DNA from: Vitellaria paradoxa
Taxonomy: Eukaryota; Streptophyta; Magnoliopsida; Ericales; Sapotaceae
DNA: 64,000 nucleotides
Assembly (NCBI GenBank): GCA_019916065.1
Contig: CM034242.1
Location: forward strand, 45,754,626-45,818,625
Reading direction: 5' to 3'
Shown here piece after piece: positions 34,005 to 45,929 of the stretch; position 1 is the stretch's first letter, and each line of letters begins with the position of its first letter. The notes below the pieces were generated by a model that had not been told where the DNA came from, made no database searches, and worked only from the letters and a program-made list of their open reading frames with translations. Both the position numbers and the translations under genes were made by a program.

Positions 34005-35762
34005 ACCGTTAAAACTTTACGGTACTCGGAGATGAGATAGCCAATGTAATCGGGGAGAGCGAATTGACGGGATCGAACGGAGAAGGGAACCAAATAGTAG
34101 TTGTTAACGAAATCATTGCCGCCGAGTGTGATCAGAACCAGCGCTTGGTTTACCAGTCTCTGTGTCTGCTCCTCTCCAATTAGACGACTCGCCCTTGTCT
34201 GGTACTGTTGGAAGTACTCCAATTGCTTGAATATTCTAATTATGTTCAGCTGCATTATTTATTAATAAATTGCATTAATCAAAAGTACCCAAATTAATTT
34301 TCCCAAGTTGAGGGGGAGAAAATTGTTATAGAATAATGCAAATGCTATCTTACCCAAAATTTTTAGACAAAATGATGTAACAGTGACATACATTTTTATA
34401 ATAAAAGTAAATTACATCTACACTTTTATAATAAACGTAAATTCCATCTACTTTCTCCCAGTATTCGAATAATTACATTTAATACTCATAATATTTAAAA
34501 ATTACATTTATTTTTCTTATTTTGAAATATTATTAATATTGACTCCTCTTAATAAAATTAACTACTAAAACTTAACAGAAAGTGTTAAATTAATTAAAAT
34601 TTTAGGTAAATTTTCTATTTTATCTCTCACTCTCTTATATTTTTGTCAATTTCTTTTACAAAAATTCCTAAAAATAAGCAAAAATTAAGTAAAAACAAAA
34701 ATATTTGAGAAATTTTGTAAATAAATTGATGAGATATGAGAAAGTAAAGAGTAAAATAAGAAAAATAACTAAAATTTTGGTTATAGTTTGACATTTTGTA
34801 TTAAATTTTAATAATTAATTTTATTGAAAGAAAATTAATATTAATAATATTTTAAAATAACAAAATAAGATTTTTAAATATTGTGGGTACCAAATGTAAT
34901 TATCTAGTTGGTGTGAGTTACCCCATAATAAAATATCACTTTTAATAAATTTTTTCATTTTAAAACCATTGATTCGTGATGAACGATCAACATAATCCTA
35001 ATGAATTATGTATACTAATTAAACATAATATTGTATATATAATCTCATTCTCTCTTTGTGTATATCATGACGGTAATTAATATAAAATAATTTCAAGAAC
35101 GAAATTGTCACGCACAAACTGAAATCCGGTGTCATTGAGGATTCCAACCCCAGCAGAAGCAAAGTTGGCACCAACTAGCAGTTTGTCACCCTGGAGCCGA
35201 GGGCTCAAGTATGGCATTGTAGGTTCCATCCCTAATTGCTCACCTGCACGCATATATGCATACATATATATATATATACATACACTCTTATTATTTCATC
35301 GGTAATTTGTAATCAAAATTATTGAATTAAAATTCAATGATTCAAATTCATTCACTTTTTTTTTAATTAAAATAGTATGAATACATTTAAATCATTAAAA
35401 TTTAATCTAAATATTTTTAATTAATATTAACTATTGACAAAACATTATTATACCACTTTCCTCCTTTACTTAAAAGCGTGCAGTATATTGGTGAAATTAA
35501 CTTAACTGATAATGTCGGGTATGTTAAGACCATTGGAGAAGCGGCCGGTGGGGCGGTGGGTGGGATAGTCGATGCCATAAGGAGGATTATCAGCGCGAGC
35601 ACTCGTGGCGAGGAAGTCATTGTTGCCGCTATCGACGAGGGAGTCGCCAAAAACGAAGAAAGCTCGAGCCTCGACTCCAGAATTGGCAACATTAGTCCCA
35701 AATGCAAGCGCCAATATACATAAAATCAACCTGGAGCTGAAAACAAATATTGAGCTGTCCAT
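32792..35762 (-). CDS. GDSL esterase/lipase gene C (complete, 5 exons)
   Basis: Exons are 35762-35507, 35243-35116, 34249-34007, 33887-33635 and 33024-32792. Exons 2, 3 and 4 have exactly the lengths of gene B (128, 243, 253 bp). The joined frame gives about 370 residues: signal peptide, block [15 protein letters not shown], block [15 protein letters not shown], and block [13 protein letters not shown]. It lacks the Pro-Ser tract of A and B and is clearly more diverged from them than they are from each other. By recall it resembles the LTL1-like group, so a secreted lipid-ester hydrolase is likely. Intron 2 contains a foldback MITE, and a (TA)n tract sits at the start of intron 3. A TATA box lies about 105 bp upstream of the ATG. 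All reading frames and splice sites look intact. Confidence 0.92.
33953..34001. repeat. (TA)n microsatellite in intron 3 of gene C
   Basis: About 49 bp of nearly pure TA, beginning only a few bases inside the donor of exon 3. Confidence 0.9.
34430..34925. mobile_element. Foldback/MITE-like insertion in intron 2 of gene C
   Basis: Long imperfect inverted repeats of about 130-140 bp face each other. For example GATAATTACATTT-type ends and AAATATTATTAATATT..CT followed by AATAAAATTAA occur on opposite strands. It accounts for most of the intron length over gene B's equivalent. Boundaries are approximate. Confidence 0.5.
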
Positions 35763-35867
35763 GGAGTACTTGGTTGGTTAATTGCAGAGAACACTCGACA
35801 GTTCTGTTTTCTGAGTTTATAGAACTAGAAGCAACTCCACACTTGGGATGGAAGAACGGGGATGGCC

Positions 35868-35880
35868 TTATATATATATG
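35868..35880 (-). promoter_or_regulatory. TATA box of GDSL gene C
   Basis: On the minus strand the sequence reads TATATATATAAGG, 106-118 bp upstream of the ATG at 35762. Position and composition fit a core promoter with a 5' UTR of roughly 75-85 nt. This is inference; no transcript data are available. Confidence 0.55.
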
Positions 35881-37846
35881 AGGATTGAGTTAGGTATAAC
35901 CGAGACTATACACGTATATATTAATTGCCTTCCTACCACTTGTGGAGAGTTGTTCTTCAGACTTAAATTCGTCCTCGATTGTCGCCTGGAATTCACATGC
36001 ATGTAGTTCAAGAGTAGTAAACCAATTTAAAATAGAGAATCCAGGTGGATGGTGATTAATTTATCGGGGAATCCTCCGAACATGACATCTGAACTATCAA
36101 ATTATAAATTTAATAGCTCAAGTATATTCAAGGCTACTTAATGTATCAAAATTTATTTCTAATTGACTATGTATGTATGCATGTCTGATCTCAAACCCTT
36201 TATTTATATGTAGGGCATGTTCAGATAACGCAAACCCACACGAATTGATGAACACTGTTTAATGAAAACCGTTTGTGATAGCTCAATTTCTGACGTAATC
36301 CTCTTTGATTTATTAAGAGTACTACTGCTGCTTTTTTGGTTGGCCAATATATATATATATATATATGATGGTGATGAATTAAGTCTCCCCCTGATGTGTC
36401 ATAATTAACAATCATACAAAATTTGCAATGTTTCTTTCAGCAATCACTTCCTAACTATCTGCGTCAACCTCTCATTATCATAGTTGTTTTGTTCTCGTAT
36501 GAACCTTATTAAATTATAATCCCTCGACATTTGGAATGGAGCTTTAGTCCATAGGTAAATATTAATGGGGTCCATATGTATAGGCGTCGATTTGTCTCTT
36601 AATAATTAAAAAAAGACAGAGAGAGAAAAGGAAAAAAAAAAACATTTTCACGCATCCAAAAGCAAATCAACAATTCTTGACATTTTATGCCTTAACTTCT
36701 CAAACCCTGCATGATTTGACAAAGGGAAGGAGTACACCACAAGTGCGGATTGTGGATTAACTAAAAATTTTAGCCAAAAATGGTATCAATAGACAATTTT
36801 GGTCTAATATGTTAGGAAATTATATCGAGAAAACTACAATATATAAAATCAAATCAAATCAAATAAATAGATTACTGATCTTTTTTTTTTTTTTTCCTTA
36901 TTTATTATCTTGAAAAACAAAGTGGGTCTAGGTCTAGTAGTTCGGACTTCTAATTAAGTTATATATATATATATATATGTATATGCATTAAACAGATTCT
37001 CCAAAATAAAAGCAAGTGTAAGGAGCTATGAATAATGATTGCATGTGATCAAAATAAATGGGGGTGGGGTTCGATTTTCAGCTACTCCCAAAGAGTTATA
37101 TATATATATATATATATATGCATCAGCTCAGACCCACTACCCAAAATAAAATTTAACAAAATGAGAAATATATATAGATAATAGATATATGAAGGGTTTA
37201 TATATATATAGCACCAACTACATTAATTAATTCAGTGTCTAAAAGTTGCCATGAAGTGGACACAAGTGTTTGGAGTACTTAAGGAGATTCCCTCTACGTG
37301 AGGTTACCTTGGACATAATTTTGATTTTAAAGTGTTGGTTCATTTGCATGGAAGTCGAAATCGCTGAACCATGTATACGGCAAATTTCAAATGAGTTCCA
37401 AAAATTCGTTGAGAGCTAAAAGGAGCTCAAACCAAGTAACGTTAATTCATTAGACAAAATATCAATATGATGTTAATCAACGAATGGAATCGAGTAGTAA
37501 ATTGTTTGAATTCAATTTGTTCAATTTAACAAGTTTTAAAAAAGTTATTCAAATTTAATTTGTCAACATTTTAAGTCGAACCCGAATCATTTTTTGATTA
37601 AGTTAAATTTAAATAATTTAATAAAGACCTATCGTCTGTTAATTTATCATTAATTAAAAAAAAATTCACAAAGTGGCAGTCAATCTCACAACGACATTTT
37701 GAGGCATTAAAAAATTTGGCCATCCCCACAAGAAGTTTTCAAACCGTAATTTCAGGCTCTTCAATTCCTGCTGCACTAAAAAATGAAAATGACATTCGCA
37801 TATCTGTAACTTTTATTTATATTTACCGATTAATAGGGTGTTTGGT

Positions 37847-37990
37847 TGGTAAAAATTTGGTAAAAAATATAGTAAAAATATAAAAATTTAATATAAAAGT
37901 GATATGTGGTAAAATTTAATTAGAAGAAAGTACAAAAAATTAATAAAAATTGGTGGGTTTTAGTTAATTTTGGGCAATCAAACACTCTCA
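37847..37990. mobile_element. Possible hAT-type MITE
   Basis: The ends AGGGTGTTTGGTTG and (complement) AGAGTGTTTGATTG form short inverted repeats about 145 bp apart around an AT-rich centre. No clear target duplication. Confidence 0.4.
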
Positions 37991-40079
37991 AAATACAGTA
38001 CAGGGGCTGTTTATTTATATATATATATATTTCATAGATGGGAAAAATTAGTAATCTTTCATTATTGTTTTCTTGATATATTTACCTATTCTCTTTTTGA
38101 AGGTAACGTTTAAATCTCCTCCCTCTTGTAGTTATTTTTTTTACATTTTAATAAATTGGTAGGAATTTTTGTTAAAACCCCTTCCGCTAAAAAGGTTTTT
38201 CTTGAAAAAAAAAAAATGAAGTTAGTAATCTTTCATCTTGTACTTGTTTGAGAAATTTAGGTTTAGTTTTGCAATAAGTAGCCAGGTTATATTTTTATTT
38301 TTTATATATTTTTTTATAAAAATTTGATTTTATATATATATATATATATTACTTTTCAGAGCTTTTGGTAGGTTATTCATATTTATTAAAAAACAATTTT
38401 AAGAAAATGCTTAAAAATAAGAAATCTATGCACGGATTTTTTTTTCTTTACATGAATTTTCTTATTTTTAAATATTTTAAAAAAATATAAATAATAGGCC
38501 TAAAAATTACTAAAAAAAGAAAATCACAATTTAATAAAAAAATCATGTAAAATGAGAAAATAGCCAAAAAAAAATTAAAGGAGGTATTTGGGATATTCAT
38601 ATTTTCTTTCCGAAGACTTCTTTTTTTTTTCCCCATTAACCATTTATACAATTAGAGGCAACAGATGTAAAAATAAATAAAAATTATTTAACAAAATGTT
38701 CATGGAAAAAATTTTGAACCAGCGGCGTCATAATTTGTCGATTCATTCTTTTTTTTTTTACTTAATTTTTATATATTAATGACGCACAACGACACAAAAT
38801 TATTAAGAAGGAACAAAGATACAATAGGGACACAAATATGTTACATTAAAATTGATAAGATTTGATTTAATTTTAAAATAAATTAATTATTTAATAAATA
38901 CAAATAAATATAATTATAAATTCAAATTTCATGATACGTTAACAGGAATTGTCCTTTATCTATTACAGTGTTTTTTTTTTTTTTTTTTTTGGTGGGGGGG
39001 GGTGCGGGGGGGACTTGCTTGCTTGCCAATCCACGGTACAAAAATAATGGAGGGTATATATTTAGGTTAACTTTTATTAAATGAAATTGGTACGAAACTT
39101 TACTAGGCCAACCACTCTCAGGACATTGCATAATACGTATATATGTCAAAAGAAGAATATACGGCCATCCAGGCCCACAAGTTGCTGTTCAACCCAAATT
39201 TGCAGGCACTTAAATTCCAGCAATACCAGAGAAAATGAAAGTGACATTCACGTGCACACAACTACACGAGTATGAAGGAAATTCTCTTACTATCCATATT
39301 GCTGTACCTAGATGAACCAGGGCTGGCAAATTTGTAGGCCATTCGTCAATGAAGAGCTTGTTAATGTAGTTATGCTTACACCAGTAGCCAAAAAGGGAGG
39401 TTATGTTACCTTCAGTGATATTGAGAACGATAATCGTTAAATTAAAATCTAACGGTATATATGTATTTGCGTTATTTTTGATTGAATGTATCTGAATTGT
39501 TAAATTTTAGTTCAACAGTCCCTAACCACAAGTCACTTAGCTGACACAATCTATGTGAGCTCCCTATATCCCCAGTTGAGTGTAGGGTAGATATAAGCGA
39601 GTTGAGTTGATTTGATCTAAATATATATATATATATATATATATTTTTTAATTATATTATGCATTTAATTGTTATTTTATTTATATTTTCTTCTAAAAAC
39701 TATCAAATTAATCCATGCAAAAAAATTATTTTAATACTAAATTATTTACTTTTATAATTTTTAAAATTATTTTTATCTAAAACTGTCATATTTTTATATA
39801 CGATATTTGAGATAAGACCCAACCTGGGAGAGGAGTTCAAGATGCGAATGGGTGATACTGAGGGTGTTTGGAGGCATAATTCCTAACAAGTTTTGGTATT
39901 ATTTATCAAAAGTTATTAGTCATAATTTTTAATGTGTTTAGTTAAGTAAGTAACAATTTTTAATAATTCTTTTAAGTGTTTGATAAAATTTTTGGTAATT
40001 TTTGACAATTTTTAATAATTTTTTTGTAATTTTTAACAACTTTTGATAACTTTTAGTAACTTTTGAATTAACAAATTAG

Positions 40080-41019
40080 TGTAGCAATATCCGATACAGT
40101 ACTTTGCTTGTAATTGTTCATTCTAGATTTTGTAGAATGTCACAAGTTAGGTTTTCAGATGCTTGAGCATATGACAAAGAGTGTTTAAGCATCCTTGTTG
40201 ATGGTTGAGAAGAACATTGGAGTTGGAAGAGAAGTGGTTACGGGTTCAACTGTCTTTGATTATCCCATTTGGACTTAAATTGTCATTGTCCAGAAAGTTC
40301 GAAAGTCTCACAAGCAGTTTGTGAGAAGTTCATGTCCACGAGATGCCTGTGACATCTGAAAATTTCTGTCCAGTATGTAAATAGGTCTTGTGAGTAGTTC
40401 ATGTGTAGTCTGTGCCCACGAACTGCCTGTGACAACACCCAGATTTTTTAAGATCTATCCAAATGAATTTTTTAACCCTCTCTTTTGATATAAAAAGAAC
40501 TTTGCTCTTCTTAACCCTAACCTTTTGGAAAAAATGTCACTCTTATTAAGCCTATTTGAGAAAGAAACCAAAAGGGGATGACGATGATGCTTAGCTTGCT
40601 TGATTCTTAACATCACCAACCATATTTGGTAAAGATTCATCATCAACCAGCTCAAATATGTGGGTGTGCATTAGATCGTGTGAGCTTCTTCATGTTTTTG
40701 AAGGTCTATTTCTTCACGGGCTGAGGTGTATTGCGGGATGTCTAGCAAACAAGGTTAGAATGGGTCCTTAGGCAAGTAGATCAACAGGTAGTTGGTTGGG
40801 GAAACTTGTAATCCATTTCTATGCACCTTGTAACTTCTGATTTTATAGTGAAGAATGTTTAGTTTGATCCGCTTAAGGATTCGAGGTTGTTTTCTCCTTA
40901 GTGTTCTAAGGGGTTTTTACCCTAGTCAACAAATCATTGTGTCTCTTTGATTTATCTTGTTGTTTTTTAGCTATGAATGTTTTGATTGGGATACTATTGT
41001 GTGAGATTTGGGACTTTCA
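40080..41019 (+). repeat. 5' LTR of Copia copy 2
   Basis: Starts TGTAGCAATATCC and ends GGGACTTTCA. It pairs with 60246-61184; about 6 mismatches in the first 100 bp by eye. The left boundary sits in low-complexity DNA and could be up to about 30 bp further left. Confidence 0.8.
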
Positions 41020-41020
41020 A

Positions 41021-41033
41021 GTGGTATCAGAGT
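41021..41033 (+). other. Primer binding site of Copia copy 2
   Basis: GTGGTATCAGAGT directly follows the LTR, matching the initiator tRNA-Met type seen in copy 1. Confidence 0.8.
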
Positions 41034-41094
41034 CTTGGGTGCTCTCTGTTTAGTATTTAGACTTTCTGTCTGAGAGTTGGTCCATATAGTATCC

Positions 41095-41116
41095 ATGGAT
41101 AGCCAAAGAGATGGAC
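41095..41116 (+). pseudogene. Copia copy 2 Gag, first fragment (start)
   Basis: The gag ATG lies at 41095, by similarity to copy 1 (MD.Q..G). The frame is interrupted after 22 bp by the solo LTR, with TGGAC duplicated at 41112-41116 and 43341-43345. Confidence 0.7.
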
Positions 41117-43340
41117 TGTTATAACCCAAATATATATATATTTATTATTATTTATATTTCTATGTGTTATAGTTTTATTAGAATTGGTTGGCTTTATCTA
41201 GTATTATAATTTTATTAGAATTGGTTAGCTTTATTTAGTATTATAGTTTTATTAGAATTAGCTTACTTTATTTAGGAAATAATTAAATTTTAATTTTTTT
41301 TTTATTTAATGTGTGGGGTAATTGTGGACCATTAGATAAATTTAAGGGTTATCCTGATTGGATTGGGATTGAAGGTCCACCGTAATTTAATGGGCGTGAT
41401 AGCATACGATTAAGAAGTTAAGGTTATAAATAGTGGGTGTCTTTCTAGGGTTTATCATAATTCTAAATTAGAAGAGAAAGAGAGAGAGAAGAGAAGAGAG
41501 AAAAGAGGAGGTTAGACGTGAAGAGTGAAGAAGGAAACAAGGTTAGTAATTTTTACTTTTTCTCTTTTTTTTCTTTAGATTATTGATAGAAAATATTAAA
41601 GATTAGTGTGTGCGTATATGTTCATCCCGGTAAAAAAAAAATATTTTGATTTTCTGGAATTGTACATATATAAATATATTTGTGTGTATATATATATATA
41701 TGAATTTTATATATAGAGAACTTAAGCTACATTGGACGGTTTTTAAAAAAAAAAAAAAAAAGGTTGATTCTGGAATGTGACGTCCAGTGCGTGCGTATAT
41801 ATATATATATATATATATATAAGTTTACATTTTAAGTTCCATTGGACGGGATGTAAAAAAAAATTATATATATATATGGGTTATATATAAATATATATAA
41901 GTACGTAATGATTTGGCAGATTTCAAAAAAAAAAGAAAAAAAAAATTAAAGATTTGAGGCAAATATTGCCATGTGCATTGCAGCACGGGATGTATATATA
42001 TATATATATATATTTTTTATTTTAAAGAGTGGATTGTTAATAAAAAAAAAATTTTCTTTTCACGTGATGTATGAAAAGGGATTGCTGGCGGATTGTCAAT
42101 TTGACAATATTAAATTGTTATTTAATTATAGTAATTAAATTATTTTAGAGGAGTTAAGGGTTTATATTTAGTAAATTATTAGACGTAAATTTTTCGATAG
42201 ATTTTAAATAATAGGTATTTAATTTCGTGAATTCAGGATTGTGAGGGATTATCCTGATTTATTTTACGTGTACATCTTTGGACACCAGGTGAGTGGTTTG
42301 CCTTACTAGTATTATTTTATAAATTATTCCATGCATAAAGATTTGAAAGTTGAAAATTTTTGGATTATTCTTTGTGAAAAATTATATTGTTTGATAATAA
42401 TATTATATGTTTTATGCTATTGAGCATAGGTAAAATTATTTGGACACTTGTGTTTAATCCTGAAAATTATGAGATTGTGATGGAAAAATTATTTTGTGGT
42501 TATTGGAAATAAAAATTAAAGTCCAGGAGACAGGCTCCTTAAGTGGTGTGACTCTGGCAACTAGGGAACGGGCCCGTGAAAACCGTGGTGACCCTAGTTC
42601 TCAACGATTGTAGGAACAGGCCCGTGAAAACCGTGGTGACCTCAATTGGATCGGCTTAAGGAAGAACCCAGGAGCCAGACTGGGTGACTCTAAGTATGAT
42701 ATTAGATCCAACGGGCATTGCCCACGAGAAAGTATATTGGCATTTTATATTTAGTTTCCATATATCCATGGATTAATGTTTGTCATCACTGTTGTGATTG
42801 ACGGGATGAATTATGAATGTTATTGCACTCTGACGTGCAGGTTTTGAAATTGTTATTGATTATGCATGGACATGGTTACTTGGAAATTTTTCTTGATTAA
42901 ATTGGTTATTTGAAAATTTATTATTTTCAAATGGATATTATTATTTTTTGGCTTGGCAATCCATTCACTGGGCTTTTAGCTCACCCCTCCTTTTAACATT
43001 TTTCAGGTGAGCATGGAAGAAATTAGGCATGGACTCTGGCAGTGGGACCTTTAAGTCGTGGCCTCTTAGGAATAATTTTACATTTTATTGATGGATTTTA
43101 TTTTGGTAGCTATGTTAGAGTTTGATGATTTGAATAAATTTTAATTACTGTTATTTAATTGTTTTGAGTTTGAAACGTTAATAGAATGTTTTACTTATTC
43201 TCGTAAATTTTTAAATGACAAGGTTATTTTTGATTGAATGTTCTTTAATAAATTTTGGTTGAATGAGAATTTGGCTTGCGTGTTCCTTAAGTTAAGGCTT
43301 AGGGTACTCAGCCGGTTACATCCTTAAGTGGGGTATGACA
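41117..43340 (+). mobile_element. Solo LTR, 2.2 kb, chromovirus (Del/Tekay)-like
   Basis: Starts TGTTATAACCC and ends GGGTATGACA. A perfect 5-bp target duplication (TGGAC) flanks it. No gag or pol. The length, the near-palindromic ends and the paired GGGCCCGTGAAAACCGTGG / AGGCCCGTGAAAACCGTGG units near 42565-42635 recall LTRs of Del/Tekay-type Gypsy chromoviruses. The lineage is from memory. Confidence 0.75.
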
Positions 43341-43345
43341 TGGAC

Positions 43346-43782
43346 AATCAACTGTTAGGCCTCCTTTTCTTGATGGTTCTAATTATCACTACTAGAAGGC
43401 AAGGATGAGAGCTTTTCTCAAGTTTATTGATGAACGAGTGTGGGATTCTGTTGTTGATGGATGGAGACTACCTACTGTGAGTGAGACTGATCTCACACCA
43501 AAAGCAAAAAAGGATTGGTCTCCTGCTGATAATGAAGCTGCTGGGTAGAACAATAAAGCCTTAAATGCAATATTCTATAGCATTTCTCAAGAAAAGTTTA
43601 GAATTATTTCTAACTGTAAAGCTGCAAACGAAGCTTGGGATATTTTCAAGTGACTTATGAAGGAACTACAACAGTGAAAATAGCCAAGTTATAGAGACTC
43701 ACTATTGCGTTTGAGGTAATTCGTATGGCAGACAATGAAACATTTGATTGGTTTTACATTAAGCTTAGTGATATTGTAAATT
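43346..43782 (+). pseudogene. Copia copy 2 Gag, second fragment
   Basis: It resumes the gag after the solo LTR: the DNA matches the copy 1 capsid region (SNYHYWKARMRAFL, DEKVWDSVVDGW), with in-frame stops such as TAG in place of Trp. It ends at the gag-only element. Confidence 0.75.
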
Positions 43783-45573
43783 TGATTAGCATGCATTATT
43801 GTACAATTATATATATATTGAGCATGCTAATTATGAATTTACAGTTATTATTGGCGATGTGTTAGTGTGATTATCTCATTTCCATACATTCTTGGTGTGT
43901 GTATATTTCAGGTGATATAATATAGTGTTTTTGGCCCAAACAACACCAAGGTTGCATGTGAGGAGGAGCCATCCCAAGGCATAAGATCGACTACCATGGG
44001 TGCCAAGGAGAAGGAAGTGGTTTGAAGTTCAAAATAATTGAAGTGGTGTGCGGTTGAAGTTCCAGCTCAACACCCTCTCAGTTTTTCAGCCATAACTTTT
44101 TCGTCACGACTCGAAATGGTTCCATTCTTTTTGCGTTGGAAATAAGACTCGAAGCCCTACAGCTTTGCTGGTTTAGCCGAAGCCTGAATCTGTCATTTTC
44201 AATGTCAAAATCACATCGAAATTCAGGGACAGAAAGCTGTCAAAGAAGAACTGTTCACTGTAGTTGCAGATAGGCGCCCCACCTACACCCATGGGCGCCC
44301 CACCACAAGCATGGGCGCTCCACCTACACCCATGGGCGCCCCTGAGGACCCTTGGGCGCCCCACTCTTCATCAGATGGGCACCCACAGAGAGGGAGTTCT
44401 GACTGCTGTTTTTTGGCTAACTCTTTGAGGACTTCATCAAACACTTGTACCTTGGGCGCCCATGATGACTTGTCCAGCACACTTTTAAGTTAAATTTTGA
44501 ATTATGAAATTACACTTTTACCCTTGAGTTATGTAATGATATAAAAGGGCAAATTTCTGATGTACAGGAGTCGAAACCCTACGCACTTCTTCTCTTTTTC
44601 TTAGTTTAGTTTAGATTAGGGTTACGATTTCGATTTCGCTTTGGATTGGATTGTTCAAGCTTAATTTCGTCTTCGCAATAAGATTTACGTGTAAGTTCTG
44701 TTTGTTAATTTGTTTTAATCAGAATTTCATGTTCTTCGTGCTTTGTCTTCTATGTTCACTTCGTAGTATTTCGTAGACTTAGTTTGAATTAATTTGCTTT
44801 CGAAATTGTCTTAAACCTTTTTAATCTATTTCGTTTTCATATTCTGTTGCATGATGAAGATGTTTTTCTTTTCGAAATGCTTTGTTCATGTTTTAGTAAT
44901 GCTAGGCTAGGGTTTTCTCGGTTTTAACCTAGGAGTGTAATCGAATTGAAGGAGTTGAATTTGGATAGTTCGAACTAAACTGTGTTTATCTTTCGAATAA
45001 AAACGTAAGGCACATAATTCTAGATTAATTTTTGAAAATGAATTGCCCGTGATACAGTTGAACTTCGATTACGCTCGTGTAAATTGAAGGTCAATTCCAT
45101 GTCCCGGTGATTTCGAACCTGATTTCAAAATCCTAGAATTGTGAGTTCTTTACGAAAATGGTTTTTAACGCCAAATCTTCCGACCTAATATTACAGGTGT
45201 AAGAATTAGGTTGAGTTAACTATATATCCGAATTAGCCCTTCGAGGACGTTACAGGACTAGGTTAAAGCTAAAGTATTTTAATTCACATAGTTTGTTTAA
45301 GTTTATAAATTGATTTTCTTTTGTAGTGTGTTCATCTTTCATTTAATTCGTGTTGGAAATTCTCAAATTATTGTTACAAATCTCTATTCAAAAACTCCAA
45401 AAAGATTGTTTTATTTGCTTCTTAAAATTTTTGCAAGTGCTTTCAAAACCAAGTTTTCCAAAATTTAGTCATACCCTTGCTCCCGGTGGAAGATGACCTA
45501 GGACTCACCTAGACTAAACTCAACCGACCTCTTATACTTGAGAGCGAGCCACTACCAAATTAGAGAGCGGTCA
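43783..45573 (+). repeat. 5' LTR of gag-only element
   Basis: TGATTAGCATGC...GAGCGGTCA. TATAAAA at 44540-44546, with an upstream array of GGGCGCCC palindromes (44272-44461), two of them mutated by transitions. Confidence 0.85.
44272..44461 (+). promoter_or_regulatory. Phased GGGCGCCC palindrome array in 5' LTR
   Basis: GGGCGCCC or its one-base variants begin at 44272, 44293, 44313, 44334, 44354, 44377 and 44454. Spacings are 21, 20, 21, 20, 23 and 77 bp. The array lies 80-270 bp upstream of the TATA box. Variants here: AGGCGCCC, GGGCGCTC and GGGCACCC. Confidence 0.6.
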
Positions 45574-45575
45574 AG

Positions 45576-45597
45576 TTTTTGGCGCCATTGCTGGGGA
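45576..45597 (+). other. Primer binding site of gag-only element
   Basis: TTTTTGGCGCCATTGCTGGG begins a few bases after the LTR. This resembles the TGGCGCCGTTGCCGGGG primer site common in Athila/Tat-type Gypsy elements, so a Gypsy partner is likely. Confidence 0.7.
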
Positions 45598-45929
45598 GCA
45601 ACGGTGTGTGTGTGTTGAACTCGGAGAGCTTGAGGATGAAAGCACTTGCTGGTGCGGTTACATTTGGACTTCCAGGTGACATCGCTCCTTATTTCTTTTC
45701 TTTTGTATATTTTATTTTTTTTTTTTGATTCATTTTCTCTAGTTTTAGGATTTTTCTTCTTTTAGATATTTGAAAAAAAAATAAAAAATAAAAACAAAAA
45801 AAAAACAAAAATAATATAGTCATTTGCATTCATATAATCTAGCTTCATGTTAGTAAACTTCGGTTGCATTTTAGTGTAGTTTTTTATTTTCTCTCATTTT
45901 GTTTTTATTTTTGTGTTCTTATCATAGAC

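Larger units (their letters stand above)
35763..40079. other. AT-rich intergenic spacer
   Basis: 4.3 kb with many (TA)n tracts and poly-A/T runs and no supported gene. The first 120 bp are the gene C promoter. A small MITE-like element lies at 37847-37990. Short ORFs here are low-complexity. Confidence 0.5.

Noticed and set aside
39850..40079. MITE-like sequence beginning GAGGGTGTTTGG next to the Copia copy 2 LTR
   Set aside because: No matching opposite end could be found; the DNA is low-complexity AAC/TTT repeats, so a MITE call is not supported.
44173..44493. ORFs on both strands with GAPMGVGGAP-like repeats (also at 50045-50402)
   Set aside because: They arise from the phased GGGCGCCC repeat in non-coding LTR promoter DNA; repeat-derived frames are open on both strands.
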